This document shows, piece after piece, positions 51,638-60,744 of a DNA stretch of 64,000 bases. The position numbers and the translations under genes were made by a program. Source of the stretch: Phytomonospora sp040655735 (GTDB taxonomy: Bacteria; Actinomycetota; Actinomycetes; Mycobacteriales; Micromonosporaceae); NCBI RefSeq assembly GCF_040655735.1, contig NZ_JBFAKK010000004.1, positions 584,197-648,196 of the forward strand, written 5' to 3'. The stretch's first letter is position 1, and every line of letters begins with the position of its first letter. A model generated the notes under the pieces. That model was not told the origin of the DNA. It ran no database searches and saw only the letters and a list, made by a program, of their open reading frames with translations.

Positions 51638-51817
51638 GGCGCTCGTCTCCCTTCGGTTCCGCGCCGCTTCCCAATACGAGCTGTGCCCAGCAATGGGGCC
51701 GGCACCACCAGCGACGCGTTCGGCATGGTCTTCGCGGCGAAGATACCGGCGAAGTGCACGACCGCCGATGGGACGCCGAACGCGGCCAGACTATGAGCGG
51801 CGAACCAGCGCAGCCGC

Positions 51818-52186
51818 TCAGGCGTCGCGCGGGGGCACGTCCATTCCCGCAGTGACGAAGGGGTCGAGGAGGATCCTGTACTGCTCGTCGGTCAGCTTCG
51901 CGCGTTTGCACACCGCGCCGGCGGCGATCACGCATGCCGCGATCGCGTCTGACAGCAGGTACTGGCGGTGCTCCGACAGCTCGTCCAGCCGTTCTCGCAG
52001 GTTTTCGCGCACGGTGTGGTCGATGGTGGAGTTCTGCGACGCCGAGGTCCTCACCGCGCGGCTGGCCTCCTTTCCGCCCTCTTTGCGCAGGCCCACCGCC
52101 CGGTCGAAGGCCGTGGCCAGCTCAGCGGGCGGCAGGGCGGTGGCGCGAGCGATGAAGTCGGTGGTGACGGAGTCGAGCACGGGCAT
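51818..52186 (-). CDS. Hypothetical helical protein
   Basis: 122 residues, all-helical by composition (FIARATALPPAELATAFDRA, TVRENLRERLDELSEHRQYL). No signal peptide. Second of two small minus-strand genes (the other ends at 51227). No family recognised. Confidence 0.45.
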   Translation of the reverse strand: MPVLDSVTTDFIARATALPPAELATAFDRAVGLRKEGGKEASRAVRTSASQNSTIDHTVRENLRERLDELSEHRQYLLSDAIAACVIAAGAVCKRAKLTDEQYRILLDPFVTAGMDVPPRDA

Positions 52187-52242
52187 GGGGAACCTCCTGG
52201 CGACGAAGCATTCAGGTTAACCATTCGCTGCCCGCGGGCTTC

Positions 52243-52435
52243 TGGCTCGGCGGACGCCGTTCGTTTCCGAGCCACCGAGACTAAGACGGGGCCGTGGACC
52301 GGGCTGCTGTGCGTGCACGGCGGCGGGTTCGTCGGCGGCTCGATGTACTCGCACCGCAAGATGTTCGGCCACCTGGCCAAGGCCGCCGGGGTGCGCGCGC
52401 TGCTGTCCGGTGACTCCTCCGGCGGCGGCCTGATT
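52243..52435 (+). pseudogene. Alpha/beta-hydrolase remnant with large internal deletion
   Basis: VHGGGFVGGSMYSHRKMFGH carries the HGGG oxyanion motif of the hormone-sensitive-lipase/acetyl esterase family and LLSGDSSGGG the nucleophile elbow GDSSGG, but only about 20 residues separate them where 65 are normal. The gene then runs without a stop into an ECF sigma fragment. Two or more deletions have collapsed the locus. Confidence 0.7.
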
Positions 52436-53012
52436 CCGGCGGGAGCTGCTGGCCCACTGCTACCGGATGCTCGGTTCCGCCGACGAGGCGCAGGATTCCG
52501 TACAGGAGACCTACCTGCCGTCGAGGTCGCGAACATGCTCGCGATCTCGACGGTCGCGGTCAAGAGCGCGCTCCAGCGCGCCCGGGCCCGCCTCGACCAG
52601 GTTGCCCCGGAGCGGCGTCGGTCGTCGAACCGACCGAGCCGCGCGCCCGGGCGCTGCTCGACCGGTACATCGCCCGCTTCGAACGCGCCGACATGGCCGC
52701 GCTGGAACGGGCCCTGCGCACCGACGCCGAGATCGAACCGGTCGGGACCCCGATCTGGTTCGCCGGCCGCGTCACCTGCCTGCGCTTCCTCGCGCGCGTG
52801 ATCGGATCCCCCGGCGCCTGGCGGATGGTCCCGGCCAGCGCCAACGGGCAACCCGCCGTGGCCGCCTACCGCCTCGGCGGCGAGGGACGTACCACGCATT
52901 CGCGCTCGGAATCCTCACCGCGACTGGTACCGGCATCGCCCGCGTCCACGTCTTCGATGGCGGTGCCGACCTCATCGCGGGCTTCGGTCTCCCGGCGTGC
53001 ATGACGGACTGA
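52432..53012 (+). pseudogene. ECF sigma factor (SigJ/SigG type) with internal deletions
   Basis: Pieces in order: RELLAHCYRMLGSADEAQDS and VQETYL (region 2, cut off), then VANMLAISTVAVKSALQRAR (the region 4 helix-turn-helix), PTEPRARALLDRYIARFERA and the SnoaL-like C-terminal domain (TPIWFAGRVTCLRFLARVIG, GAWRMVPASANGQPAVAAYR), ending near 53012 with a further frameshift around 52890. SigJ-type sigma factors carry such a C-terminal domain. The missing parts of regions 2 and 3 make it inactive. Confidence 0.75.
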
Positions 53013-53221
53013 CTTCACGTGCCGGAATCCGGGCGTGTTCGGGATTCAGGGGAGCGCGGGCCAGGTCTCGGCAAGGGCGAGCACGCGGTCGTGCCCACCG
53101 GTGGTCCGGGCCACCCACGGGTCCCCGGAGCCGGACCGGATGGAAGAGGCGCCGGCCCTCACGCCGTCCGCTCTGGTAGTCCTGTCGTCTCCCGTCAACG
53201 GCCGACAGGCGGCGTCGCGGG

Positions 53222-53945
53222 TCAGTGAGCCGCCTCGAACTCCGCCGTACTGAGGCCGAGCGCCGTGGCGAGTTGCGAGAGGACGGCGTCTGCGACGGCT
53301 GTCTCGGGGGGTCTGGGCGCCGATGCCGCCGCGTAGGGATTCGGCGGCCTGGGCCAGCATGCCGGGCGACAACCGGGGATGCAGCCACCGCATCCACTCC
53401 ACGATCGAAGCGAGGCCGTAGCGGATCCGGGGCTCTGAGGCGTCCTCCGCGGTCGCGTTGCGCAGTGCTTCCACGGCGATGGCGAGCCGCGCCGCGGGAT
53501 GGCCGTGGCCGTTGAGCACCTGGTCCAGACGGTCCAGCGAGAGCCCGGTCGGCGTGTGCTCGCCAGGCCGACGCGCGGTGTGGATGTCGGGTAGCCGTTC
53601 AGGGCTGGGGTCGACCACGACGGTGACATCGGCGGCCTCCTCGCCCAGATCGGTGGCGACCGTCAGCCGTAGCGTGCTCATCGGCGCCGTTGCCGGCCAG
53701 GAGAAGAAGGGCGGTTCCGACGCCTCGCGGAAGGTGAGACGGCCGGTGGCCAGGGTGGTCTCTCCACTGAACATCCGGCGGGCGGCTTCCGGTGCGACCC
53801 CTCTCCACAGTTGCACGCGCACAGGGGCGATCTGCGCCCGAGATGGGAGGAGCACGTGCTTCCGGTCGCTCGCCGGCGGCGTGGACATCAGCAGGTCGAA
53901 TTCCGGCCGCTCATCGGATCCGACGACAAGCTGCCCGTAGTTCAT
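53222..53945 (-). CDS. Hypothetical protein with a frameshift in a G6 run
   Basis: The coherent protein reads MNYGQLVVGSDERPEFDLLM to RLSPGMLAQAAESLRGGIGA and QTP, then must switch frame at the G6 run near 53307 to reach ETAVADAVLSQLATALGLST and a stop at 53222. The first 90 residues are beta-rich, the last 130 helical. Either a real frameshift or a sequencing miscount of the G run. Start uncertain: GTGs at 53972 and 53996 lie in a 24-bp tandem repeat, while the ATG at 53945 starts cleanly. No family recognised. Confidence 0.5.
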
Positions 53946-53960
53946 GACCACCTGGACTTC

Positions 53961-54008
53961 GGCGACCTTCACGGCGACCCCTTCGGCGACCTTCACGGCG
54001 ACCCCTTC
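53961..54008. repeat. 24-bp tandem repeat, two copies
   Basis: GGCGACCTTCACGGCGACCC plus CTTC occurs twice in a row (53961-53984, 53985-54008), with a partial third copy. It encodes repeated VKVAEGVA if translated on the minus strand, at the 5' end of the 53222 gene. Confidence 0.9.
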
Positions 54009-54151
54009 GGTGACACGTGCCGCCCGGATCCCGAACGGCGTTCGGCGGGCCGATCCCGGCGTCGGTATGGTGCATCATGATCTATCGTCCATTGAGGACA
54101 GACGCCCGTGAAGTCCTTCGAAGCGCCCCCTACCGTGCCTGGAGTCTGCCC

Positions 54152-55747
54152 ATGCAGCGCGTTCTCGGCCTGATCGTCGGCGCCGTACTGGCGACCAGCG
54201 GACTGGTGGTGACCTCCGGCGCGGCGACGGCGGAGGAGCCGCCCGTGGCCACCGTGTCCGACGAGCCCCCGGCGACGTCGCCGGCTCCGATCTGCGGCAA
54301 CGCCGCCATCCTGGACGGCCCGGCCGAGCCGCCGGCCGGCGCGACGGTCGTCGCGGCCGGCAACAACAACAGCCTGTTCTACGACTTCCGCCAGCCGGAC
54401 CGGACCTTCTGGTTCGCGCCCGGGATCCACACGATGGACGCCGATCCGTACGGGCAGATCGAGCCCGGCAGCGGCACGACCTTCATCGGCGCGCCGGGTG
54501 CGATCTTCGACGGGCAGGGGATCAACCGGGCCGCGTTCACGCAGGGAGCGCCGAACGTCACCATCGAGCACCTGACGATCCGCGGCTTCGTCGCCGGGCA
54601 GGACCAGGGTGTGGTGAACAAGGACGCCGCGCGCGGCTGGACCGTCCAGAACAACACGATCACCGACAACGGCGGCGCCGGCCTGATGGCGGGCCGCGAC
54701 AACGTCTACCGCGAGAACTGCATCAAGGACAACGGCCAGTACGGCATCAACGCCTGCTGCGGCGGCCACTCCGAGGTCGACGACATCGCCGACTTCGTGC
54801 TCGACCGCAACGAGATCGTCGGCAACAACACCGACGACTGGGAGACCCAGATCCCCGGTTGCGGCTGCAGCGGCGCCGTCAAGTTCTGGATCAACCGCAA
54901 CGTCACGGTGACCAACAACTGGGTGCACGACAACCGTGGTGTCGCGCTCTGGCTGGACAACAACAACCGCGGCTTCGTGATCGAGCACAACCTGATCGAG
55001 GACAACGACGACCAGGCCCTGTTCATCGAGGCCGGCTACGACGCGCGCGTGCGCTACAACACGATGCGCCGCAACGCCATCGTCGGCGGCAAGAAGAAGG
55101 CCGACCGGGGCGACACCTTCCCGGTCGGCGCGATCTACGTGTCCGAGAGCGGCAGCCCGGCCGGGTACGGCCTGCCCACCACGCCGATGGTGATCAGCGA
55201 CAACGACCTCATCGACAACTGGGGCGGCGTGATCCTGTGGGAGAACCCCGACCGCTACTGCTCCTCCGAGGCGCACACGCACCCGCCGTTCTGCACCGTC
55301 AAGACCGACCTCTACGACGACGCGCAGTGCGAGACGGCCGTCGAGAACGACATCCCGGACACCATCGACAAGTACCGCTGCCGGTGGTCGACCGAGAACA
55401 TCGTGGTGGAGAACAACGACTTCACCATCGACAAGGCCGCCGTCGGAGCGGGATGTGTCGGGGCGCAGTATTGCGGCCTCAACGGCGTCTTCTCCAACTG
55501 GGGCTCGTTCGACGAGTTCTTCGGCTACACCATCCCGTGGCGGCTCACCTTCCAGCAGGGGATCGTGTTCCGTACCAACCACTACGCCGGCGACTGGTGG
55601 TTCGCCGGGTTCCAGCAGACGCGTCCGGACGGCCAGCGCGTGAGCTGGGCCGACTGGACCGCGCCCGCCCCGCAGGTGCCGCCGGTGTTCACCCATGACA
55701 ACCGGCCGGTGACCTTCGGCCAAGACCAGGGCAGCACCTACAACTGA
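54152..55747 (+). CDS. Secreted right-handed beta-helix protein
   Basis: 531 residues from the ATG at 54152 (GGAG upstream). Sec signal MQRVLGLIVGAVLATSGLVV cut near GAATAEEP. The mature protein has many NNT/NNW/DNxG turns (TVQNNTITDNGGAGLMAGRD, VTNNWVHDNRGVALWLDNNN, VIEHNLIEDNDDQALFIEAG), the periodic Asn-rich ladder of parallel beta-helix folds such as pectate lyases and polysaccharide epimerases/lyases. Multiple Cys pairs (CCGGH, CGCSG) fit export. Substrate unknown. Followed by a long hairpin. Confidence 0.8.
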   Translation: MQRVLGLIVGAVLATSGLVVTSGAATAEEPPVATVSDEPPATSPAPICGNAAILDGPAEPPAGATVVAAGNNNSLFYDFRQPDRTFWFAPGIHTMDADPYGQIEPGSGTTFIGAPGAIFDGQGINRAAFTQGAPNVTIEHLTIRGFVAGQDQGVVNKDAARGWTVQNNTITDNGGAGLMAGRDNVYRENCIKDNGQYGINACCGGHSEVDDIADFVLDRNEIVGNNTDDWETQIPGCGCSGAVKFWINRNVTVTNNWVHDNRGVALWLDNNNRGFVIEHNLIEDNDDQALFIEAGYDARVRYNTMRRNAIVGGKKKADRGDTFPVGAIYVSESGSPAGYGLPTTPMVISDNDLIDNWGGVILWENPDRYCSSEAHTHPPFCTVKTDLYDDAQCETAVENDIPDTIDKYRCRWSTENIVVENNDFTIDKAAVGAGCVGAQYCGLNGVFSNWGSFDEFFGYTIPWRLTFQQGIVFRTNHYAGDWWFAGFQQTRPDGQRVSWADWTAPAPQVPPVFTHDNRPVTFGQDQGSTYN

Positions 55748-55762
55748 TCGGGTATCGACGTC

Positions 55763-55815
55763 GCCGCTCCCAGAGGCCGTCCGGTGAAGCCGGGCGCAAG
55801 GTCACTGGGAGCGGC
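55763..55815 (+). terminator. Long hairpin after the beta-helix gene
   Basis: Outer stem GCCGCTCCCAG / CTGGGAGCGGC with a 31-base loop that can itself pair partly. It separates two convergent genes (55747 and 55845). Confidence 0.7.
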
Positions 55816-55844
55816 CGTCTCCGCCAGGCGCACGCGCCGATCCC

Positions 55845-56711
55845 CTACTCGACGGTGCCGGGCCGGTCGAGCCACTTGGCGTAGGCGACATCATCCGCGG
55901 CCGACGCGGTCTCCACGATGAGCGGAATCCCCGCCAGCGCCGGGCTCGACACCACCGACCGCAGCGCGTCCTCGCCGAGCGTGCCCACCCCCAGCGATTC
56001 ATGCCGGTCGCGACGCGAACCCCACGGAGCCTTGCTGTCGTTGAAGTGCACCAGATCGACCCGGCCGGGGCCCAGGTCGGCGGCCAGCGACCGCAGCGAC
56101 GCCTCGAACACCGCCGGGTCGGCGAGGACCTCGCCCGCGGCGTGCAGGTGGCAGGTGTCCAGGCACAGTCCTAGCTCATCGAGCCCCACGGCCTGCATGT
56201 ACTCGACGGTGCTCGCCAGTGTCGAGGCCATGGCGTTGGCGGCGCCGGCCGTCGGCTCGACGAGGATCCGCACCGGCGGCGCGTCTTCGAGGACGTCCCG
56301 AAACGCCTTGGCGACGCGTCGCAGTGCCCCCGTCCGGTCCCCGTCGACCGACGACCCGGCGTGCACGACAACGCCCTGCGCGCCGAGGAGGGAGGCGGCG
56401 GTCATCGTCGTCCGCAGGGTTTCGACGGAACGTTCGAGCGTGACGGTGTCGGGGGAGGCCAGGTTGATCAGGTAAGCGGCGTGCACGAAGACCGGCCAGC
56501 CGTGCACCGAGCACTGCGCGCGGAAGTCGTCGGCCACCCGCTCGTCGACACGCGGAGGCGTCCAGCCGCGCGGTGACCCGACGAATATCTGCACCGTCTC
56601 GGCGCCGGCCTTGACGCCCTCGGCCACTCCACGGCGGACAAGCCCGCCCGCGACCGGTACGTGAGCGCCGATGCGGCGCGTGGACTTCGCGGGAGACGCC
56701 TCTGCGGCCAA
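55845..56711 (-). CDS. nfo: Endonuclease IV (deoxyribonuclease IV)
   Basis: 288 residues. TIM-barrel AP endonuclease with the zinc-ligand motifs VFVHAAYLINLASPD, VVVHAGSSVDGDRTG, LVEPTAGAANA, LCLDTCHLHAAGE, VHFNDSKAPWGSRRDRHESL and PLIVETA; all expected His/Asp/Glu ligands are present. It nicks DNA at abasic sites in base excision repair. Cytosolic. It stands alone, convergent with the beta-helix gene. Confidence 0.93.
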   Translation of the reverse strand: MAAEASPAKSTRRIGAHVPVAGGLVRRGVAEGVKAGAETVQIFVGSPRGWTPPRVDERVADDFRAQCSVHGWPVFVHAAYLINLASPDTVTLERSVETLRTTMTAASLLGAQGVVVHAGSSVDGDRTGALRRVAKAFRDVLEDAPPVRILVEPTAGAANAMASTLASTVEYMQAVGLDELGLCLDTCHLHAAGEVLADPAVFEASLRSLAADLGPGRVDLVHFNDSKAPWGSRRDRHESLGVGTLGEDALRSVVSSPALAGIPLIVETASAADDVAYAKWLDRPGTVE

Positions 56712-56794
56712 GTGTCTCGCTCCCCACCGGGCGGCTCGTGCGGCTTGCGCCGACCTGATCTCCGGCCCAGGTTAGTGGGGCCCGCCCGGCGGCC

Positions 56795-59700
56795 TCACAG
56801 CGACCAGCGCGTGGGCTCTCCGGGCCGGTAGACGCAGTACGCGCCGGTGGATACGGCGGCCGTGAGGTGTTCGTGCAGCTCGGGATGCGGCTCGCGGAGC
56901 CGCCGCAGAACGTCGCGGATGCGGGCGGACACCGTCTGCCGGGCGCGTTCGGCCTCGTCGCCCAGCCTGCGCGGGCGACCGCCCAGGCCGGTGGCCCGGC
57001 GCAGCTCGTCGAGCAGTGCCGCGCGTTCGGCGTCGAGGGCGGCGAGCCGGCGTTCGTCACCGCGCGTCTCGGCCCGCTGGATGGCGTCGTCGAGTCGTAG
57101 GAGGTGATCGCGGTAGGCGATCCGCGCCTGATCGTCGAGCACCGGATCGGCGCCGAAGCCGCGCATGGCGGCCGTCGCTGTCGCGGCGGTGGGGGCGAGC
57201 AGCTCGGTCGCCGGGACGTCCACGCCGGGTCTGCCCAGCAGGATGCGCAGGTCGTGCAGGCCCTTGGCGTCGCGGACGTGCGCGGTGCGCCCGGCGTAGC
57301 GCAGGGTCCACACCTTGCCGTCGGGCCGGAAGACGTTGTCGGCCGGTGCGGTGTCCGGGCCGGCGGGAACGAGTCCTTCGAAGGCCGCCGACATGCCCAG
57401 CCTGGCCGCCTCGGCCGACCCTTCGGCGCACATGGCCTCCGCGGTCTCGGCGTCACCGGCGGCGCCTCGGGCGCGCAGCGCCTGCGCGAGACGGCCCCTG
57501 GCCAGTACCGACCACGGTCGCGCGTCGAGGCGGTCGGCGGCCGAGACGGCCGCGCCCAGGTTCCCGACGGCGTCGTCCCACCTGCCTTGAGCGGCGTCGA
57601 CGCCCCCGGCCCACAAGGACATCGGACCCCACAGGGCCATGCCGCCGGAGAACACCGCCCATCGGTCCACGATCGGCGCGATGGCCCGGCGGCTCTGCTC
57701 GCACAGTTCGGGATCGCCGGAGGCCGCGGCGAGCTGTGCCTGGAACACGAGCAGCATCGGGGTGAAGCGCGGCGACATCCCGCTCAGCAGCGCCTCCACC
57801 TCCGGGCGGTGCCGGGCGGCGGTCTCGGCGTCGCCGCGGTGCGCGGCGGTGATGCCTTCGAGCACCGCGACGAACGGATCGCCCGGCGTGGTCGTGCGCG
57901 CGACCTCCAGGGCCTGGTCGGTCTCGCCGCGCAGGAGCTCCAGCGCCCATAGCTGGTCGCGCCAGACCCGGTGGTGGTCGACCTCCCCGACGCGCTCACC
58001 GAGCAGGTGCGCCTCGTCCATGAGGCGGCGGGCCTCCTCGAAACGCCCGCGTAGCGCGGCCATCGTGCCGTGCCGGGACACCGCCATGAAACGGTGGCGG
58101 GGCAACCGGGTGCGGTCGGTCAGTGCGGTGAAGGTGTCGAGTTCGGCGCGGCTGCGCGGATCGCCCTGCTCCAGCAGCGCCAGGGTGCGCAGGAGCGAGG
58201 CCAGCGCCTCCAGCTCGCCGTCGGCGGCACGGCGGGCGGCGGCGGTGAGCTGGTCGAGCACCGCGATCCGCTCGGCGTCGCAGCCGGGCACCCACAGCGC
58301 GTCGTGCTCGGCGAGCAGGCACCAGCCGAGCGTCTCGGCGTCGCCTTGCTCCCGGGCGAGCGCCACGGCCGTGCGGGCGAGTTCCCGCGCGTTGTCCTGG
58401 TCGGCGCCCCGGTGCGTGCGGGCCATGCTGGCGGCGGCGAGCACGCGTGCGCGCAGGGCCGCGTCGTCGGTCTTGCGGTGTTCGAGGCCGGTGAGGGCCT
58501 CGTCGAGCAGGGCGATCTCGTCGTAGTCCCGGCGGGAGGGGTTGCCGAGCCGGTGCAGTCCGAGCGCGGCCAGTGCGAGGAGTTCGGCGTCGGCGATGTC
58601 GCGCCCGGTGGCCAGCGCCGACGCGAAGCTCGCGCGGGCGGCGGTGAGGTCGCCGGCGCGGTCGAGCTGTTCGGCGAGTTCCAGTTCGATGCGGGCCCGG
58701 CCTGCGGCGGGACCGTCACCGAAGACCTCCAGGGCGGCGCGGTAGTGCCCGACGGCTTCCTCGGAGGCGAGGCGCCCGCAGGCGTGGCGGGCGGCTGCCA
58801 GGAGGTAGTCGGCGGCCTCGCGGCCCGGCAGGAGGGGAACGGCGAGCCTGCCGTGGTGGGCGAGCGCGGCCGGGCTCAGCTCGGGGCGGCCGTGGAGGGC
58901 GCGAACGACCGCGAGGTGGCCTTCGCGACGGTGCTCGGGGCCCAGTGCGTCGTAGAGGGATTCGCGGACCAGATCGTGCGTGAAGGCGTACCGGCCGCCG
59001 GTGGTGCGGCCGACGAGCCGCGCCGCCAGCGCGGGTTCGAGGAGCGCGGCCATGTCCGCCGGCCGGCGGTCGGGTTCGAAACGGGCGGCGTGGGCCGTCG
59101 CGAGGAGGTTCTCGGTGAACTCGTGCCCGATGACCGAGGCGGTGGCCAGTGCCTCGACGGCGGTCGGCGGCAGTAGGTCCAGCCGCTGCCGCACCGCGTC
59201 GCGGACACCGGCGCCGACGGGTCCTGCTTCGGGATGGCCGGAACCGAGCTGCGCGGTCTGCTCGACGAAGAACGGGTTGCCGCCGGTGCGCCGGTGCACC
59301 TCGGCGGCCAGTTCGGGCGGGGGAGCGGTCCCGGTCGTGCGTTCGATGAGCGCGCCGACCTGTGCCGCGTCGAGCCCCGGCAGGTGCACGGTCCGGGCCC
59401 GCGAGGCCAGTGGGAGGAGGAGTTCACCGGCGCGATGGCCTGGTCGCTCGACCTCGACGTCGCGGTAGGTGCCGATCACCAGCAGCGGTTCGAACCAGGC
59501 GTGGCGGGCGAGGAAGTTGAGCAGTCGCAGCGACGCCGGGTCGGCCCAGTGGAGGTCGTCGAGCATGATCAGGGTCGGCCGGTCGCGGGCGGCGCCGACC
59601 AGCAGTGTGGTGAACGCGTCGTGCAGGCGGAAGGACACGTTGTCCGACCCGGGGCGTGCGGCCGTCGAGGGTGGCGCGGCCTCCCCGAGCAGCACCGGCA

Positions 59701-60016
59701 GGCTGTCGCCGGCCAGTTCGGACGCCGCCGACCACTCGCGCGTGGTCGCCGTCCGCGCCAGATCCCGCACGACCTGCACCCACGGCCAGTAACCGGGCGC
59801 GCCGTCGCCCTCCCAGCACGAGGCGCTCAGGAGACGCACGCCACGGTCGGCGGCGTCCTCGGCGGCCGCGGCCAGCAGCGCGGTCTTGCCGATCCCGGCC
59901 TCCCCGGTGACGAAGACCAGCCCTCCGTGGCTGTGGAGGACCCGGTCGACCTCGGCCTTGAGGACCGCGGCGGGGTGCTCGCGCCCGATGAGGGAGTCCT
60001 GCATGGAGGCCGCCAA
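56795..60016 (-). CDS. Large AAA-ATPase/TPR regulator
   Basis: 1073 residues (1069 if the ATG at 60004 is used). N-terminal AAA ATPase: Walker A GEAGIGKTALLAAAAEDAAD and Walker B LIMLDDLHWADPASL, with GTYRDVEVER after it, as in MalT/LuxR-type and adenylate-cyclase-like STAND proteins. The middle is helical TPR-like repeats; the end (TLRYAGRTAHVRDAKGLHDL, then EHLTAAVSTGAYCVYRPGEP) is a small winged domain seen in such actinobacterial ATPases. No classical LuxR helix-turn-helix. Divergent from the FMN reductase gene, so it may control the reductase-MFS genes. Confidence 0.8.
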   Translation of the reverse strand: MAASMQDSLIGREHPAAVLKAEVDRVLHSHGGLVFVTGEAGIGKTALLAAAAEDAADRGVRLLSASCWEGDGAPGYWPWVQVVRDLARTATTREWSAASELAGDSLPVLLGEAAPPSTAARPGSDNVSFRLHDAFTTLLVGAARDRPTLIMLDDLHWADPASLRLLNFLARHAWFEPLLVIGTYRDVEVERPGHRAGELLLPLASRARTVHLPGLDAAQVGALIERTTGTAPPPELAAEVHRRTGGNPFFVEQTAQLGSGHPEAGPVGAGVRDAVRQRLDLLPPTAVEALATASVIGHEFTENLLATAHAARFEPDRRPADMAALLEPALAARLVGRTTGGRYAFTHDLVRESLYDALGPEHRREGHLAVVRALHGRPELSPAALAHHGRLAVPLLPGREAADYLLAAARHACGRLASEEAVGHYRAALEVFGDGPAAGRARIELELAEQLDRAGDLTAARASFASALATGRDIADAELLALAALGLHRLGNPSRRDYDEIALLDEALTGLEHRKTDDAALRARVLAAASMARTHRGADQDNARELARTAVALAREQGDAETLGWCLLAEHDALWVPGCDAERIAVLDQLTAAARRAADGELEALASLLRTLALLEQGDPRSRAELDTFTALTDRTRLPRHRFMAVSRHGTMAALRGRFEEARRLMDEAHLLGERVGEVDHHRVWRDQLWALELLRGETDQALEVARTTTPGDPFVAVLEGITAAHRGDAETAARHRPEVEALLSGMSPRFTPMLLVFQAQLAAASGDPELCEQSRRAIAPIVDRWAVFSGGMALWGPMSLWAGGVDAAQGRWDDAVGNLGAAVSAADRLDARPWSVLARGRLAQALRARGAAGDAETAEAMCAEGSAEAARLGMSAAFEGLVPAGPDTAPADNVFRPDGKVWTLRYAGRTAHVRDAKGLHDLRILLGRPGVDVPATELLAPTAATATAAMRGFGADPVLDDQARIAYRDHLLRLDDAIQRAETRGDERRLAALDAERAALLDELRRATGLGGRPRRLGDEAERARQTVSARIRDVLRRLREPHPELHEHLTAAVSTGAYCVYRPGEPTRWSL

Positions 60017-60121
60017 CCTGTCCGAATTGTCCGTGTGAGGTGCCTGTGAGATCCGATCTCGCGACGGTGAGGGCCGATCTCACGCCTCAGGAGTGTGAAC
60101 ACCGACATTACTGGAGCGATC

Positions 60122-60736
60122 ATGGACACCGGACAACTGAGCGTCGACGGCGGGACCGAGCGTGCGGGCAGGGACCCGCTGCGGGTCGCCGTCATCATCG
60201 GGAGCACCCGCGAGGGCCGCCGCGGCGCGGCGGTGGCGCGCTGGTTCGCCACCCACGTCCACCAGCACAAGGCCTTCGTCCTCGACATGGTCGACCTGCT
60301 CGACGTGCCCCTGCCGGTCCGCCACTCCGACGAGACCTCGCCCGAGGTGGACGCCTGGGCGGCCCGCATCGACGGTGCCGACGCGTTCGTGATCGTGACC
60401 CCCGAGTACAACCACGGCTACCCGGCCGGCCTCAAACACGCCATCGACCTGGTCGTACGCGAGTGGCACGCCAAACCCGTCGCGTTCGTCTCCTACGGCG
60501 GGTCCGCGCGCGGCCTGCGCGCGGTCGACCAGCTGCGGCAGGTCTTCTCCGAGCTGCACACGGTCACGCTGCGCGATTCGGTGAGCATCAACGTCTTCGG
60601 CGACGAACTGGACGACCTCGGCTGGGTCCGCGACCACAGCGGAGCGGCCGTCGCCGCCAAGACGATGCTCGACCGGCTCGACTGGTGGGCGAGCGCGCTG
60701 CGCACCGCCCGCGTCGCCGAGAAGTACCAGGCGTGA
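60122..60736 (+). CDS. NAD(P)H-dependent FMN reductase
   Basis: 204 residues from the ATG at 60122 (GGAGCG upstream). Flavodoxin-like FMN reductase: RVAVIIGSTREGRRGAAVAR is the phosphate loop, VTPEYNHGYPAGLKHAIDLV the active-site loop, FVSYGGSARG the isoalloxazine contact. It reduces quinones or FMN using NAD(P)H and may act as a quinone or chromate detoxifier. The first gene downstream of the AAA regulator, with an MFS exporter nine bases further on. Confidence 0.88.
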   Translation: MDTGQLSVDGGTERAGRDPLRVAVIIGSTREGRRGAAVARWFATHVHQHKAFVLDMVDLLDVPLPVRHSDETSPEVDAWAARIDGADAFVIVTPEYNHGYPAGLKHAIDLVVREWHAKPVAFVSYGGSARGLRAVDQLRQVFSELHTVTLRDSVSINVFGDELDDLGWVRDHSGAAVAAKTMLDRLDWWASALRTARVAEKYQA

Positions 60737-60744
60737 GGCCCGTC

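Noticed and set aside
53993..55723. Minus-strand 576-codon frame opposite the beta-helix gene
   Set aside because: Repetitive VVVHHD-like text mirrors the Asn-rich ladder of the true gene.
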